Source of the DNA: Crocinitomicaceae bacterium
Lineage (GTDB): Bacteria > Bacteroidota > Bacteroidia > Flavobacteriales_D > Crocinitomicaceae
Reading direction: 5' to 3'
Assembly: GCA_023957475.1 (NCBI GenBank)
Contig: JAMLHA010000002.1
Span: 206,420-270,419 of the forward strand
Length of the DNA: 64,000 nt
Shown: piece after piece, positions 24,804 to 33,736 of the stretch
Numbering within the stretch: position 1 is the stretch's first letter
Layout: the number at the start of each line of letters is the position of its first letter
Made by a program: the position numbers and the translations under genes
The notes under the pieces: model-generated
The model's input: only the letters and a program-made list of their open reading frames with translations
Databases searched by the model: none
What the model was told of the DNA's origin: nothing

Positions 24804-25226
24804 CTACAAATCGTCTGGTAGAGCAGCTGGCTTGTATTCTCTTGCCTTAGGTTTTAATTTGTCGATGAAAACCACACGCAATTTCTGACCGTCTTCAACA
24901 AAAATCATCTCAGAAATACCATTTGTTACTTTTGGCGGATTTTTTTGTTGATTGTAGAACTTTTTCTCCATTAAAAAGAAATCACCATCACGGTATTGGA
25001 TAAAAATAGAAGTAATGTAGCCATTTTCAACACGAACTTTACCGCTCAAACATTCTTGACCGTCAGGAGTGAAAAAACTTAAAATAACATTTCTATGCAT
25101 ATCGTCTGCAACGGCATAAGAACCACGTTTTTCAAATGCTTTTTGTAAGCGATCAAAACACCCGTCTTGTGCAAATAAAGTACTTAAACTGAAGATGCTA
25201 AGGGCGATAAGTATTGTTTTCTTCAT
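24804..25226 (-). CDS. Small secreted protein of unknown function
   Basis: 140 residues. Residues 1-20 (MKKTILIALSIFSLSTLFAQ) form a signal peptide with a signal peptidase I site, so the mature protein is periplasmic or exported. Two cysteines (in DGCFDRL and QECLSGK) may pair. The rest is beta-rich, with FVEDGQKLRVVFI near the end. There is no lipobox and no T9SS tail. I do not recognise the family. It is transcribed divergently from gmhA and its -7 element TATATTTG is at 25262-25269. Confidence 0.7.
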   Translation of the reverse strand: MKKTILIALSIFSLSTLFAQDGCFDRLQKAFEKRGSYAVADDMHRNVILSFFTPDGQECLSGKVRVENGYITSIFIQYRDGDFFLMEKKFYNQQKNPPKVTNGISEMIFVEDGQKLRVVFIDKLKPKAREYKPAALPDDL

Positions 25227-25261
25227 AATGTTTTTTGTTTGTGGATAAAAAATCCAAGTTT

Positions 25262-25289
25262 CAAATATAATAAGTTTGCCTTAATTTTG
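25262..25289. promoter_or_regulatory. Divergent -7 elements for the secreted protein and gmhA
   Basis: TATATTTG on the minus strand (25262-25269) serves the gene at 25226. TAATTTTG on the plus strand (25282-25289) serves gmhA. They lie 12 bases apart. Confidence 0.5.
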
Positions 25290-25336
25290 TTACATTCACA
25301 AATAAAATTTTACTTTTGAATCAAATCAAGACAAGA

Positions 25337-25903
25337 ATGAGTAAACAAATAGCAGGCCATTTTTTCCAAGCAGCAGAAATTTTGCAAAAATTTAACACTT
25401 CGGAAAACTTTCAAAAGATAGCGGAAGCGGGACAAATAATGGTGGATTCGATCAATACAGGTGGGAAGATAATTAGTTGTGGCAATGGCGGTTCCATGTG
25501 TGATGCCATGCATTTTGCAGAAGAGTTAACAGGTCGATACCGAAACGATCGTCCGGCAATTCCGGCAATTTCTATTTCAGATCCAAGTCACATTTCTTGT
25601 GTGGGAAATGATTATGGCTACGAATTTGTGTTTTCACGTTATTTGGAAGCTGTGGGACAAAAAGGTGATGTGTTGCTGGCAATTTCTACTTCTGGAAATT
25701 CTAAAAATGTGCTCAATGCAATTGAAGTAGCACAGAAAAAAGGAATAAAAGTTATCGGTTTGACGGGTAAAGATGGCGGTAAAATGGCCAATCTTTGCGA
25801 TGTTGAAATTCGTGCTCCATATTCTGAATACGCAGATAGAGCACAAGAAATACACATTAAATGCATTCATAGTTTTATTGATTATATCGAAAGAAATAGA
25901 TAA
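25337..25903 (+). CDS. gmhA: Phosphoheptose isomerase (SIS domain)
   Basis: 188 residues from ATG 25337 (an upstream TTG at 25316 is in frame but lies nearer the promoter). It converts sedoheptulose 7-phosphate to D-glycero-manno-heptose 7-phosphate, the first step of LPS-core heptose. Seen: [20 protein letters not shown], with the SIS loop and the active-site Glu region, [14 protein letters not shown], and the C-terminal [12 protein letters not shown] with the catalytic His. Length matches GmhA. It is nine bases upstream of the LtaS-like gene, so it heads an envelope operon. No other heptose gene is visible here. Confidence 0.85.
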   Translation: MSKQIAGHFFQAAEILQKFNTSENFQKIAEAGQIMVDSINTGGKIISCGNGGSMCDAMHFAEELTGRYRNDRPAIPAISISDPSHISCVGNDYGYEFVFSRYLEAVGQKGDVLLAISTSGNSKNVLNAIEVAQKKGIKVIGLTGKDGGKMANLCDVEIRAPYSEYADRAQEIHIKCIHSFIDYIERNR

Positions 25904-25912
25904 GTAAACTCT

Positions 25913-27808
25913 ATGCAATTGCTCAAAAAAACTCCAGTGAAGATTGTGAATTATGGCAAACAACTCGGTTTTGTTTGGCTCGTAATGACGCTTACACGGA
26001 TTTTTTTTCATAGTTTTAACCAACAAGCATTTACCGATGTCACCCCTTACGATTACCTCATTGGTGCGTGGTTTGATGCGGTTACAATAGGTTTGGTGTT
26101 TTTGCCTTATGCCATTGTGTATTTAGCACCTTTGCCTACAAATGTTCAACAACACAAAATTTACAAGTTTTTTTATACTTTGTTGTTTATCGTGACAACA
26201 TTAGTGGTTATTGCACTCAATTTGATGGATATTGAGTATTTTAAATACACTAGTAAACGATCAACAGCCGATTTGTTTTCTATTTTAACTGCTGGTTCGG
26301 ATTTAAAACAACTCATTACAACGTTTATTACCGATTTTTGGTTCATTATCTTGATTTTTATCGCCTTGCTGTTTGTCACCTTTAAAAGCTACAAATGGCT
26401 GAATCGATCAAAAAACGAGGAGATGCCATCTATTTTGAAACAGACCATTTATTATGTGGTTGTTCTTGGTTGCATGATTTTTATCGGTCGTGGTGGAATT
26501 GTGTTCAAACCTGTAGGCGTGTTGGATGTAGCTCGTTATGTCAATTCCTCTAAAACAGCTTTGGTGCTCAATACGCCATTTACCATGTTGAAATCCATTG
26601 GAAATGAAGAGTTGGAACGTGTGAATTATTATTCGTCCATCGAAGAAACCGAAAAATATTTCAATCCTGTTCAACAGAGTCACCCGCAACACCTTTTACC
26701 ATCGGGCACAAACGTGGTGATTCTTATTTTGGAATCGTTTGGCAAAGAATTTATCGGAACTTACAACGAAGGAAAGAGTTATACACCATTTTTGGACTCG
26801 TTATTGAGTGAATCATTGGTTTTTGATGCTGGTTTTGCCAATGGTAAAAAATCCATTGAAGCTGTGCCGTCTATTTTTGCATCCATTCCGAGTTTGCAGG
26901 ACAATCCCTATATTTCTTCGCAGTACAATTCCAATCGCATCGTTGGTTTACCCGAATTGTTGAAGCGACATGGTTATGAATCGGCTTTTTATCACGGTGC
27001 AACAAATGGATCCATGCGATTTGATGCTTTCGCAGATTACATCGGTTTTGATCATTATATTGGACGAAAAGAGTACAATAACGAAAAACATACGGATAAA
27101 ACATGGGGTGTTTTGGATGAATATTTCAATCCGTGGACAGCAAAACAAATTGGTAAGTTGAAACAACCATTTTTAGCAACGCTGTTTACCCTTTCCTCGC
27201 ATCACCCGTATTTTGTGCCAGAACACCGTAAAAAAGAAGTGATTGAAGGTCCTCAACCATTGTGTGCATCAATAAGTTACGGAGATTTATCACTGCGTTT
27301 GTTTTTTGAAGAAGCGAAGAAGCAACCGTGGTATGAAAACACCGTTTTTTTCATCTGTGCCGATCACACGCCAGGAACGGTAACGCCATTGTATAATTTG
27401 CAAACACAATTGTACCAAATTCCGATGGCGATTTATCATCCAGGAGGAAAAATTGAGAAAGGAAGGTCAAAAAAAGTGTTTCAGCAGATCGATATTTACC
27501 CAACAGTACTCGATTTACTAAATATTGAAGAAAAATTTTATTCTTTTGGTAATTCTTACTATTCTACAACAGATAGATTTTCAATTAGTTATCTTGAGGG
27601 AAATTATTTTTTTGCAAAAAATGACAAATTATTGCTGTTTTCTAAAAATCAGGCACGAAATTTGTATGTATTTTCTGTGAAAGAAAATCCTTTGATTGAT
27701 GTTTTTTCTGAAAATCGACAAGAAGTTTCCCAAATGGAAGCAAAATTAAAGGCGATTATACAGCGATACAATCGGGATTTGATAGAAAATAAAACAGCAG
27801 TAAGATGA
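25913..27808 (+). CDS. LtaS-like membrane sulfatase-fold phosphotransferase
   Basis: 631 residues. Four or five N-terminal helices (within about 15-200) anchor a periplasmic alkaline phosphatase/sulfatase domain from about 255. VVILILESFGKEFIG holds the metal-binding Glu, GKKSIEAVPSI has Ser near 314 at the nucleophile position where LtaS has Thr, LSSHHPYF follows, and FICADHTPG has the metal-binding Asp-His. Enzymes of this group transfer phosphoglycerol or phosphoethanolamine from phospholipids to glycans or lipids. The next gene, a diacylglycerol-kinase-like protein, overlaps by four bases, which suggests that diacylglycerol is a by-product. The acceptor is unknown. Confidence 0.82.
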   Translation: MQLLKKTPVKIVNYGKQLGFVWLVMTLTRIFFHSFNQQAFTDVTPYDYLIGAWFDAVTIGLVFLPYAIVYLAPLPTNVQQHKIYKFFYTLLFIVTTLVVIALNLMDIEYFKYTSKRSTADLFSILTAGSDLKQLITTFITDFWFIILIFIALLFVTFKSYKWLNRSKNEEMPSILKQTIYYVVVLGCMIFIGRGGIVFKPVGVLDVARYVNSSKTALVLNTPFTMLKSIGNEELERVNYYSSIEETEKYFNPVQQSHPQHLLPSGTNVVILILESFGKEFIGTYNEGKSYTPFLDSLLSESLVFDAGFANGKKSIEAVPSIFASIPSLQDNPYISSQYNSNRIVGLPELLKRHGYESAFYHGATNGSMRFDAFADYIGFDHYIGRKEYNNEKHTDKTWGVLDEYFNPWTAKQIGKLKQPFLATLFTLSSHHPYFVPEHRKKEVIEGPQPLCASISYGDLSLRLFFEEAKKQPWYENTVFFICADHTPGTVTPLYNLQTQLYQIPMAIYHPGGKIEKGRSKKVFQQIDIYPTVLDLLNIEEKFYSFGNSYYSTTDRFSISYLEGNYFFAKNDKLLLFSKNQARNLYVFSVKENPLIDVFSENRQEVSQMEAKLKAIIQRYNRDLIENKTAVR

Positions 27809-28683
27809 AAGCGCGAGTAAGATTTATTATCAATCCAATTTCCGGTGTCGGAAGAAAAGGAGCTATTCCAGAGTTGATAGCCACTTATTTGGATCTTGAG
27901 AAATTTGATTACGATATTGTTTATACCGAATTCCGTGGTCATGCAAGTGAAATAGCACGTGTTTCTGCTGCAGATAAGGTGGATATTGTTTGCGCAGTTG
28001 GAGGAGATGGAACGGTACACGAAGTTGGCACTGCATTGATTGGTACCAAAACAAAATTGGCAATTGTTCCTGCTGGATCTGGAAATGGTTTGGCGCGTCA
28101 CTTAAATATTCCGCTTGTTATTGAAAAAGCTATTGAAAACATCAATGAAATGCACATTTTGCACATGGATACGGTTTTGGTTAATGACAAGCCGTTTTTA
28201 AATGCAGGAGGTTACGGTTTTGATGCATTGATTGCAAAGAAATTTGACGAAGGAAAAAAACGTGGATTTTTAGCATACATCAAATTGGTAATTAGTGAAT
28301 TTTTTAAATACAACCCAGTAAATGTCTCTGTTGATGTAAACGGACAAGTAAAATCAATGCCTGTGGTGATGTGCTCCATTGCCAATGCTTCTGAATTTGG
28401 AAATGGTTTTTGTTTATCGCCAAAATCAGATGTTACCGATGGAAAAATTGAATTGGTATTGTTGAAACCATTCCGTTTTTGGGCATTGCCACGCTTAGCT
28501 TTTCAGTTTTTCAGAAAACGAGCACACAAATCCAGATTTGCTGAAATAATCAGTTTTGAAAAAGCAAAAATTCGCCTTTCAAAACGCATCGCACATTACG
28601 ACGGAGAGCCATTTGATGTGAAAAATGAATTGCATGTACAGGTTGTTCCAAAAAGTTTATTAATTCTTTCAGGAAGAAAATAA
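27805..28683 (+). CDS. Diacylglycerol/lipid kinase (DAGK catalytic family)
   Basis: 292 residues, DgkB/YegS/BmrU type. FIINPISGVGRKG at the N-terminus, GGDGTVHEVG near 66 and PAGSGNGLARHL near 91 form the ATP site. DGKIELVLLKPF marks the C-terminal beta-sandwich, and HYDGEPF is typical near the end. It phosphorylates diacylglycerol or a related lipid at the membrane. Overlap (ATGA) with the LtaS-like gene suggests it recycles diacylglycerol released there to phosphatidic acid. Length is normal. Confidence 0.85.
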   Translation: MKARVRFIINPISGVGRKGAIPELIATYLDLEKFDYDIVYTEFRGHASEIARVSAADKVDIVCAVGGDGTVHEVGTALIGTKTKLAIVPAGSGNGLARHLNIPLVIEKAIENINEMHILHMDTVLVNDKPFLNAGGYGFDALIAKKFDEGKKRGFLAYIKLVISEFFKYNPVNVSVDVNGQVKSMPVVMCSIANASEFGNGFCLSPKSDVTDGKIELVLLKPFRFWALPRLAFQFFRKRAHKSRFAEIISFEKAKIRLSKRIAHYDGEPFDVKNELHVQVVPKSLLILSGRK

Positions 28684-29144
28684 TGGAATTTATACAATTA
28701 GATTTAGAAGGTTTCTTAACCGCATTGAACAAGTTGGAAGCTACAACAAGCCCAAAGTGGGGGAGCATGAATGCACAACGAATGGTTGAACATTTAACAG
28801 AAGGGATCAATATGTCAATGGGAATTGGTGCCGAAGCCTATCAAACCTTATTGATTCCCGAAGAACAACTACCAAAAATGCAGGCTTTCTTGGATTCAGA
28901 AGAGCCAATGCCAAGAAATTTCAAAGCACCTTTTGCTCCTGCAGAATACGAGTTGCGCAATGAAGAACTGGAGTTAGCCATCGACGAATTTGTAGAAACT
29001 TGGTTGGATTACGAAGAACATTATGAAACCAATCCCACAGCCACCTATTTACATCCTTATTACGGCGTTTTGGATAAAAAAGGTTGGGATCGTGTTCACC
29101 AAAAACATTTTACACATCATTTTCAACAGTTTGGAGTGGAGTAG
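28683..29144 (+). CDS. DUF1569/DinB-like protein
   Basis: 153 residues. SPKWGSMNAQRMVEHLTEG near 20-38 and HPYYGVLDKKGWDRVHQKHF with HHFQQFG at the end are the helical-bundle signatures of the DUF1569 group in the DinB/YfiT superfamily, with metal-ligand-like histidines. Such proteins also occur fused to oxepin-CoA hydrolase-type enzymes, and the function is not defined. The start overlaps the preceding stop by one base, so it belongs to the same operon. Confidence 0.7.
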   Translation: MEFIQLDLEGFLTALNKLEATTSPKWGSMNAQRMVEHLTEGINMSMGIGAEAYQTLLIPEEQLPKMQAFLDSEEPMPRNFKAPFAPAEYELRNEELELAIDEFVETWLDYEEHYETNPTATYLHPYYGVLDKKGWDRVHQKHFTHHFQQFGVE

Positions 29145-29166
29145 GGGTTCTTTTTTCTTTTGATTC

Positions 29167-29185
29167 TTCCGATAAGCTATCGGAA
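29167..29185. repeat. Palindromic repeat after the DUF1569 gene
   Basis: TTCCGATA-AGC-TATCGGAA is a perfect 8/8 inverted repeat 22 bases after the stop. It lacks a T run, so it looks like an interspersed palindrome rather than a terminator. Confidence 0.6.
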
Positions 29186-29280
29186 TGGTTCAAATTAACA
29201 TTCGTAGAGTTAATCGTTCTTGGTTCAAAAAAACCATCATTTTTTGACGTAATTATGACACTTTCCCACTACGTAGTATG

Positions 29281-29288
29281 TAACTTTG
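29281..29288 (+). promoter_or_regulatory. -7 element of the lipoate ligase gene
   Basis: TAACTTTG, 15 bases before the ATG at 29304. Upstream CTACGTAG (29264-29271) is a small palindrome. Confidence 0.55.
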
Positions 29289-29303
29289 TAAAAAAAGAAA
29301 AAC

Positions 29304-30287
29304 ATGCTTTGTATCTATCACGAATCAACGGATCCATATTTTAACGTCGCAACAGACGAGTATATTTTAAAACACTTAAAAGAAGATTGTTTTATGCTTT
29401 GGCGCAATGACAATGCGATAATTGTTGGGAAATACCAAAATACACTTGCTGAAATCAATTATGATTATGTTAAAAACCATCACATTGCTGTTGTGCGAAG
29501 ATTATCCGGAGGCGGAGCTGTTTATCACGATATGGGCAACCTTAATTTTTCGTTCACACAATCAGGAAAGGATTGCAATTTGACAGATTTTGAAAAATTC
29601 ACAAAACCCATTGTCGATGTGATCCAACAATTGGGTGGCGATGCCTATTTTTCAGGTAAAAACGATTTGATGATTGATGGAATGAAAATTGCTGGAAATG
29701 CAGCCCATATTTTTAAAAATAAAATCTTATCCCACGGTTGTTTGCTGTATTCCTCAAATATTAAAGATGTTAGCGGTGCATTGAAAATAAATCCAGTAAA
29801 ATATACCGATAGAGCCGCAAAATCGGTGCCAAAACTTGTAACGAATATTTCCAATCATATCACCGAAAAAATAAGCGTTGGCGAATTTGCAAAACGGTTA
29901 ATGGATTATGTGTTGTCGATCTATCCCGATAGTCGCTTGTACGAGTTTTCGGAAGAGGATTTGAAAATTATTCGCCAATTACGAGATGAAAAATACGCCA
30001 CACGTGAATGGAACTTCGGTCGATCTCCTGAATATACCTTTAAAAAAGCAATTCGAACAAAAGGGGGATTGCTAGAAATCAATATGAATGTCAAAAAAGG
30101 TGGTGAAATTGAAGAAATTAAAATTTACGGTGATTTTTTCTCCGAAAATGGTGTAGAAACGCTCGAACAAGCATTGACAAATCTACAACACGAAGAAATA
30201 GCTATCCGAAATGCACTTTCAACCATTGACTTGACCAAGCATTTGAGCAATATTTCAATCGACGAAGTCATCGAAGCAATGTTTTAA
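29304..30287 (+). CDS. lplA: Lipoate-protein ligase A
   Basis: A 327-residue two-domain enzyme that activates lipoate with ATP and attaches it to lipoyl domains of 2-oxoacid dehydrogenases and GcvH. Seen: RRLSGGGAVYHDMGNLNFSF near 69-88 (substrate loop), KNDLMIDGMKIAGNA near 127-141 with the catalytic Lys, HGCLLYSS, and a C-terminal accessory domain ending DLTKHLS. Length matches LplA. pdhB, encoding part of a lipoylated complex, lies 7 kb downstream. It converges with the deacetylase-like gene, four bases apart at the stops. Confidence 0.9.
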   Translation: MLCIYHESTDPYFNVATDEYILKHLKEDCFMLWRNDNAIIVGKYQNTLAEINYDYVKNHHIAVVRRLSGGGAVYHDMGNLNFSFTQSGKDCNLTDFEKFTKPIVDVIQQLGGDAYFSGKNDLMIDGMKIAGNAAHIFKNKILSHGCLLYSSNIKDVSGALKINPVKYTDRAAKSVPKLVTNISNHITEKISVGEFAKRLMDYVLSIYPDSRLYEFSEEDLKIIRQLRDEKYATREWNFGRSPEYTFKKAIRTKGGLLEINMNVKKGGEIEEIKIYGDFFSENGVETLEQALTNLQHEEIAIRNALSTIDLTKHLSNISIDEVIEAMF

Positions 30288-30291
30288 TCCA

Positions 30292-31197
30292 TCACCCCAT
30301 TATGATAGAAATTCCTTCTTTAAACGTTTGGCAGTGCGCATTAACAATGTCCGAAATGCGTTGCGAATAACCACCACCCATGCTGACTTGTACAGGTAAA
30401 CCTTGTTCCTTACAAAAATTGAAAACAATTCGGTCACGTTCACGACATTCGTCAGAAGTTAGTTGTAATTTACCCAATCTATCGGTTTCAAGCACATCCA
30501 CACCCGATTGGTAGAACACAAAATCAGGCTGAACAGTTTGTAAAACCTGTTTCAACTCATTTTGGAGTATCGTTAAATATTCCTTTCCATTGGTGTTATC
30601 GGGTAAACCAATGTCCAAATCTGATTTTTCTTTTCGAAACGGAAAATTATTTTGACCGTGTATGGAAAAAGTAAAAATAGCCGGATTTTCTTCAAAAATT
30701 TCAGCCGTTCCATTTCCTTGGTGCACATCTAAATCAACAATTAGAATTTTCTTTAGTTTTAGTTCCTTCCACAAATAATGAGCGGCAATAGCTTGATCGT
30801 TCAACAAACAAAAACCTTCTCCCCAACAACTTCCTGCATGGTGAGTGCCACCTGCAACATTGAATCCGATACCTTTTGATAAAGCCATTTTAGCTGCATC
30901 AATTGTTCCTTGCGCAATGCGTAATTCCCGTTCAACCAATTGCTCACTCAATGGAAACCCAATGCGCCGAATTTCAGCAGTTGTTAGTTGCAAGTCCAAC
31001 AAACGTTGTGCATACATTTCATCGTGAACACCTTTAAGTAGCTCAGGGCTCAATCGTTCTGGAATAAAAAAATCAGCCTCGTTCGCCACACCCTCATACA
31101 GCAATTGTTCATGCAATAAATCGTATTTAATCATCGGAAATCGATGACCTTCGGGCAATGGATGCTTAAAAATAGGATGCCAAGCAATAAAAGACAT
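30292..31197 (-). CDS. Histone deacetylase-like amidohydrolase
   Basis: 301 residues from ATG 31197 (MSFIAWHP). An earlier GTG at 31218 falls inside the -7 element and is rejected. Arginase/deacetylase fold: GGTHHAGSCWGEGFCLLND carries the catalytic His pair and substrate loop, ILIVDLDVHQGNGT the zinc-binding Asp and His, FYQSGVDVL the second zinc Asp, and SMGGGYS the C-terminal loop. This is the bacterial class II/AcuC-like group acting on acetylated lysines, polyamines or related amides. The substrate is unknown. It is monocistronic on the minus strand. Confidence 0.87.
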   Translation of the reverse strand: MSFIAWHPIFKHPLPEGHRFPMIKYDLLHEQLLYEGVANEADFFIPERLSPELLKGVHDEMYAQRLLDLQLTTAEIRRIGFPLSEQLVERELRIAQGTIDAAKMALSKGIGFNVAGGTHHAGSCWGEGFCLLNDQAIAAHYLWKELKLKKILIVDLDVHQGNGTAEIFEENPAIFTFSIHGQNNFPFRKEKSDLDIGLPDNTNGKEYLTILQNELKQVLQTVQPDFVFYQSGVDVLETDRLGKLQLTSDECRERDRIVFNFCKEQGLPVQVSMGGGYSQRISDIVNAHCQTFKEGISIIMG

Positions 31198-31217
31198 AAT
31201 TTGTACGAAAGAAAACA

Positions 31218-31225
31218 CAAATTTA
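31218..31225 (-). promoter_or_regulatory. -7 element of the deacetylase-like gene
   Basis: TAAATTTG on the minus strand, 20 bases before ATG 31197. Its position decides the start codon of the gene. Confidence 0.55.
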
Positions 31226-31371
31226 ATGCAATAATAGAGAAAAGCAATTCATCAGCAAGGATGCGATTAATTGCGTCCCTACAAATAATCGCTGCATAAA
31301 AAAGATTTGTGACCATTGTCACCATCAAACTAAAATCATTTCCCGACCTTTGTATTATAAAATTAAAAGAT

Positions 31372-31758
31372 ATGTCCTATTATTTTTCAAAGATATTAAC
31401 GAGTAATTGGGAAGATGCTCGAACTAAAGTTACAGAAGCGTTAAAATCAGAAGGTTTCGGGATTTTAACAGAAATCAATATGCAAGCAACGTTGAAAGCA
31501 AAATTGGATGTTGACATGAAACCTTATACAATTTTAGGAGCATGCAACCCGCAATTTGCTTACAAAGCAGTAACAGCCGAAAATAAAATCGGTACGATGT
31601 TGCCTTGTAACGTTGTGATGCGCGAATTGGAAGGTGGGGAGATCGAAATCACTGCGGTTGATCCTGTTGCTTCGATGCAAGCTGTTGAAAACGAAGATTT
31701 GGGTACGCTTGCTACAGAAGTGCAGCAAAAATTAAAGCGTGTTATAGATAGTTTATAA
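31372..31758 (+). CDS. DUF302 family protein
   Basis: 128 residues from ATG 31372. Upstream in-frame starts would precede the likely promoter (GACCTTTG at 31345-31352). TEINMQATLKAKLDVDMKPYTILGACNP and LPCNVVMRELEGGEIEITAVDP are the family's core (here cited by position: about residues 26-105). DUF302 proteins form a small alpha/beta dimer of unknown biochemical role, often linked to sulfur or redox stress. Only one or two cysteines are present. It ends at a clear terminator. Confidence 0.6.
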   Translation: MSYYFSKILTSNWEDARTKVTEALKSEGFGILTEINMQATLKAKLDVDMKPYTILGACNPQFAYKAVTAENKIGTMLPCNVVMRELEGGEIEITAVDPVASMQAVENEDLGTLATEVQQKLKRVIDSL

Positions 31759-31825
31759 TTGTGTTGTGAAAAAAATCGACACCAGATAAAAAGCGTTAGT
31801 TAAAAGTTAATCGTGATTTAGTTTA

Positions 31826-31860
31826 GAGGTCGTGTAGTCTTTGATTGCACGACTTTTTTA
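31826..31860 (+). terminator. Terminator of the DUF302 gene
   Basis: GTCGTG (31829-31834) and CACGAC (31848-31853) form a stem followed by TTTTTTA. Confidence 0.8.
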
Positions 31861-31871
31861 TCGAATTCAGG

Positions 31872-32339
31872 TTAATAATTAATCATGCCAAATGGTTTTA
31901 AAATCATGAGCACAATTACAATTAAAAACAATACATTTTCAATACGTTCGTAGAAAAATAATTTTTTAGCCATTTGAAAATATTCTTGCGGAATATCATC
32001 TCCTTGGTGATTTTTTATCAATTCTTTAATGGGCTTTGAACGAGGAGATAGAACAACCGGTCCAAATGCCAATGCAATTAAAAAAGTCGTTAAACTCGCT
32101 ACGTACCAAATGGCGTGAAACAATAGCGGATTCATTAAACCCATTGCTATTCCAGTGAGCAACAATAAGGTTCCACCAACCATTACAAAGATGTGTACAC
32201 GGTTACGAATCAAATAAGCATGCCGCAATTCGGTCATTGTTTTTGCTCGTGTTACAATATAAATCATCACAAATCCCGGCCCCAAACCCAATATTGCTGA
32301 TAGAACATGTATAAGTACTAAAATCTTATAGAATGGCAT
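31872..32339 (-). CDS. DUF2269-like integral membrane protein
   Basis: 155 residues with four predicted transmembrane helices: about 6-28 (ILVLIHVLSAILGLGPGF), 47-66, 74-96 and 132-150. The opening H-V-L-S-A-I-L-G-L-G-P-G and the charged loop after helix 3 fit DUF2269-type proteins. The family has a conserved helix-1 His but no proven activity. It is monocistronic, with a likely promoter at 32412-32419. Confidence 0.7.
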   Translation of the reverse strand: MPFYKILVLIHVLSAILGLGPGFVMIYIVTRAKTMTELRHAYLIRNRVHIFVMVGGTLLLLTGIAMGLMNPLLFHAIWYVASLTTFLIALAFGPVVLSPRSKPIKELIKNHQGDDIPQEYFQMAKKLFFYERIENVLFLIVIVLMILKPFGMINY

Positions 32340-32411
32340 AACTGTTTGTTTACTAAATCTTTAATTTGTTTCGTAGCCATAAAAGTAGCGTTTATGTCTT
32401 TTGTTGATGGA

Positions 32412-32419
32412 CAAATGTA
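32412..32419 (-). promoter_or_regulatory. -7 element of the DUF2269-like gene
   Basis: TACATTTG on the minus strand, 72 bases before the start codon at 32339. Confidence 0.4.
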
Positions 32420-32476
32420 AAAATTATTTTTAATTATTCTAAATAAGGCTTTTTTTAATTTGTGCAATAGATGCAT

Positions 32477-33736
32477 TTATACTTTTATTACAATGATGTC
32501 GTTCAACTTTGTCGTGTAATTAGGAGATAAATGTTCTTGTTTCATTTTCCAAACACGTTTTAAATCTTGTGAAGCCAAACGAATGCGTTGTTGTCCGTAT
32601 AGAAAATTAATTTTATCAATGGCATGCATAAGTGGAATGTGGCGTTCATCTCGTTTTTCAAAGAGTGTAGTTTGCAAAATGGTATCGGGTGTAAAATCAT
32701 GAACTATGACACCTGCTTTCTTATAAGCATAACCTGCTTTAAAAATTTGTTGCAATGCCAATGTTGCAAAATGAGCCAACTCAATCGTTGAATTTGTTGG
32801 AAAGGGGAGTTGTATGTTGATTTTTCTCCGGTATTGAGGCAAATCCCTTCGGTTGCTATTGGTTTTTAGAAAGACTGTTAAAGCGTTGCAACACGACTGT
32901 TGTAAACGTAGTTTTTCAGCACAAATGGCCGAGAATGTAGCGATACGTTCTTTAAGAGATTTAAAATCATGGTAATTGGTTTCAAAACTACGTGTTGTTG
33001 CAATGCTCTTTTTGAGTGCTATTTCCTCTAATTCCAATGACGGAATACCAAGCAATTCATGCTGTAAACGCAATCCTGTAATGGTTAAGTTATTGCGAAC
33101 CCAGTTGCTGGGAAGTTGTGTAAATTGGTAAGCCGTTGCAACTGAAAGAGCCTTTAAACGTTGCGCATGATGAAAACCAATGCCCCAAACATCTTCAATT
33201 TTCAACCATTTTAAAGCTTTGATGCGTTTTTCGTCCGTATCAATGATGTACACACCTTTTGTTTGCTCTGGAAATTTCTTGGCAATACGATTGGCAAGTT
33301 TGGCCAGTGCTTTTGTTGGCGCAATTCCTACACTGATAGGTATTCCTGTCCATTTTGTCACCTTTTTACGCATGATTTCGCCGTGTTGCTGCAAATTAAA
33401 ATAATCAAAGCCATCGAGTTTTAAGAAAGCTTCATCAATGCTATAAATTTCAATTTCGGGAGAGAAATCCCCTAAAACAGTCATCACACGATTGGATAAA
33501 TCGCCGTAAAGAGGAAAATTAGCCGAAAATACGTGTACTTTGTGCTGTTCAAAAAAACGTTGAAATTCAAATGCGAGCGCACCCATCGGAATGCCCAACT
33601 CTTTTGCTTCGTTGCTTCGGGCAATGACGCAACCGTCGTTGTTGGACAATACGACAATCGGTTTTCCATTTAAATCGGGACGAAAAACGCGCTCACAGGA
33701 AGCGTAAAAATTGTTACAGTCAACTAAAGCAAACAT
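32477..33736 (-). CDS. umuC: DNA polymerase V catalytic subunit, Y-family
   Basis: 419 residues. FALVDCNNFYASCERVF opens the palm with the first metal Asp, NNDGCVIARSNEAKELGI is the family signature, and YSIDEAFL holds the catalytic Asp-Glu near 102-109. Helix-hairpin-helix and little-finger domains follow, and a DUF4113-like C-terminus has AYKKAGVIVHDF. Y-family polymerases copy past DNA lesions at the cost of fidelity. The start overlaps the umuD stop by one base, so both are made together. Length matches UmuC. Confidence 0.93.
   Translation of the reverse strand: MFALVDCNNFYASCERVFRPDLNGKPIVVLSNNDGCVIARSNEAKELGIPMGALAFEFQRFFEQHKVHVFSANFPLYGDLSNRVMTVLGDFSPEIEIYSIDEAFLKLDGFDYFNLQQHGEIMRKKVTKWTGIPISVGIAPTKALAKLANRIAKKFPEQTKGVYIIDTDEKRIKALKWLKIEDVWGIGFHHAQRLKALSVATAYQFTQLPSNWVRNNLTITGLRLQHELLGIPSLELEEIALKKSIATTRSFETNYHDFKSLKERIATFSAICAEKLRLQQSCCNALTVFLKTNSNRRDLPQYRRKINIQLPFPTNSTIELAHFATLALQQIFKAGYAYKKAGVIVHDFTPDTILQTTLFEKRDERHIPLMHAIDKINFLYGQQRIRLASQDLKRVWKMKQEHLSPNYTTKLNDIIVIKV

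Noticed and set aside
29167..29185. Terminator after the DUF1569 gene
   Set aside because: The stem is strong but no T run follows on either strand; it looks like an interspersed palindrome.
31198..31218. Longer start (GTG) for the deacetylase-like gene
   Set aside because: It overlaps the predicted -7 element, so it would not be transcribed; ATG 31197 begins the conserved fold.
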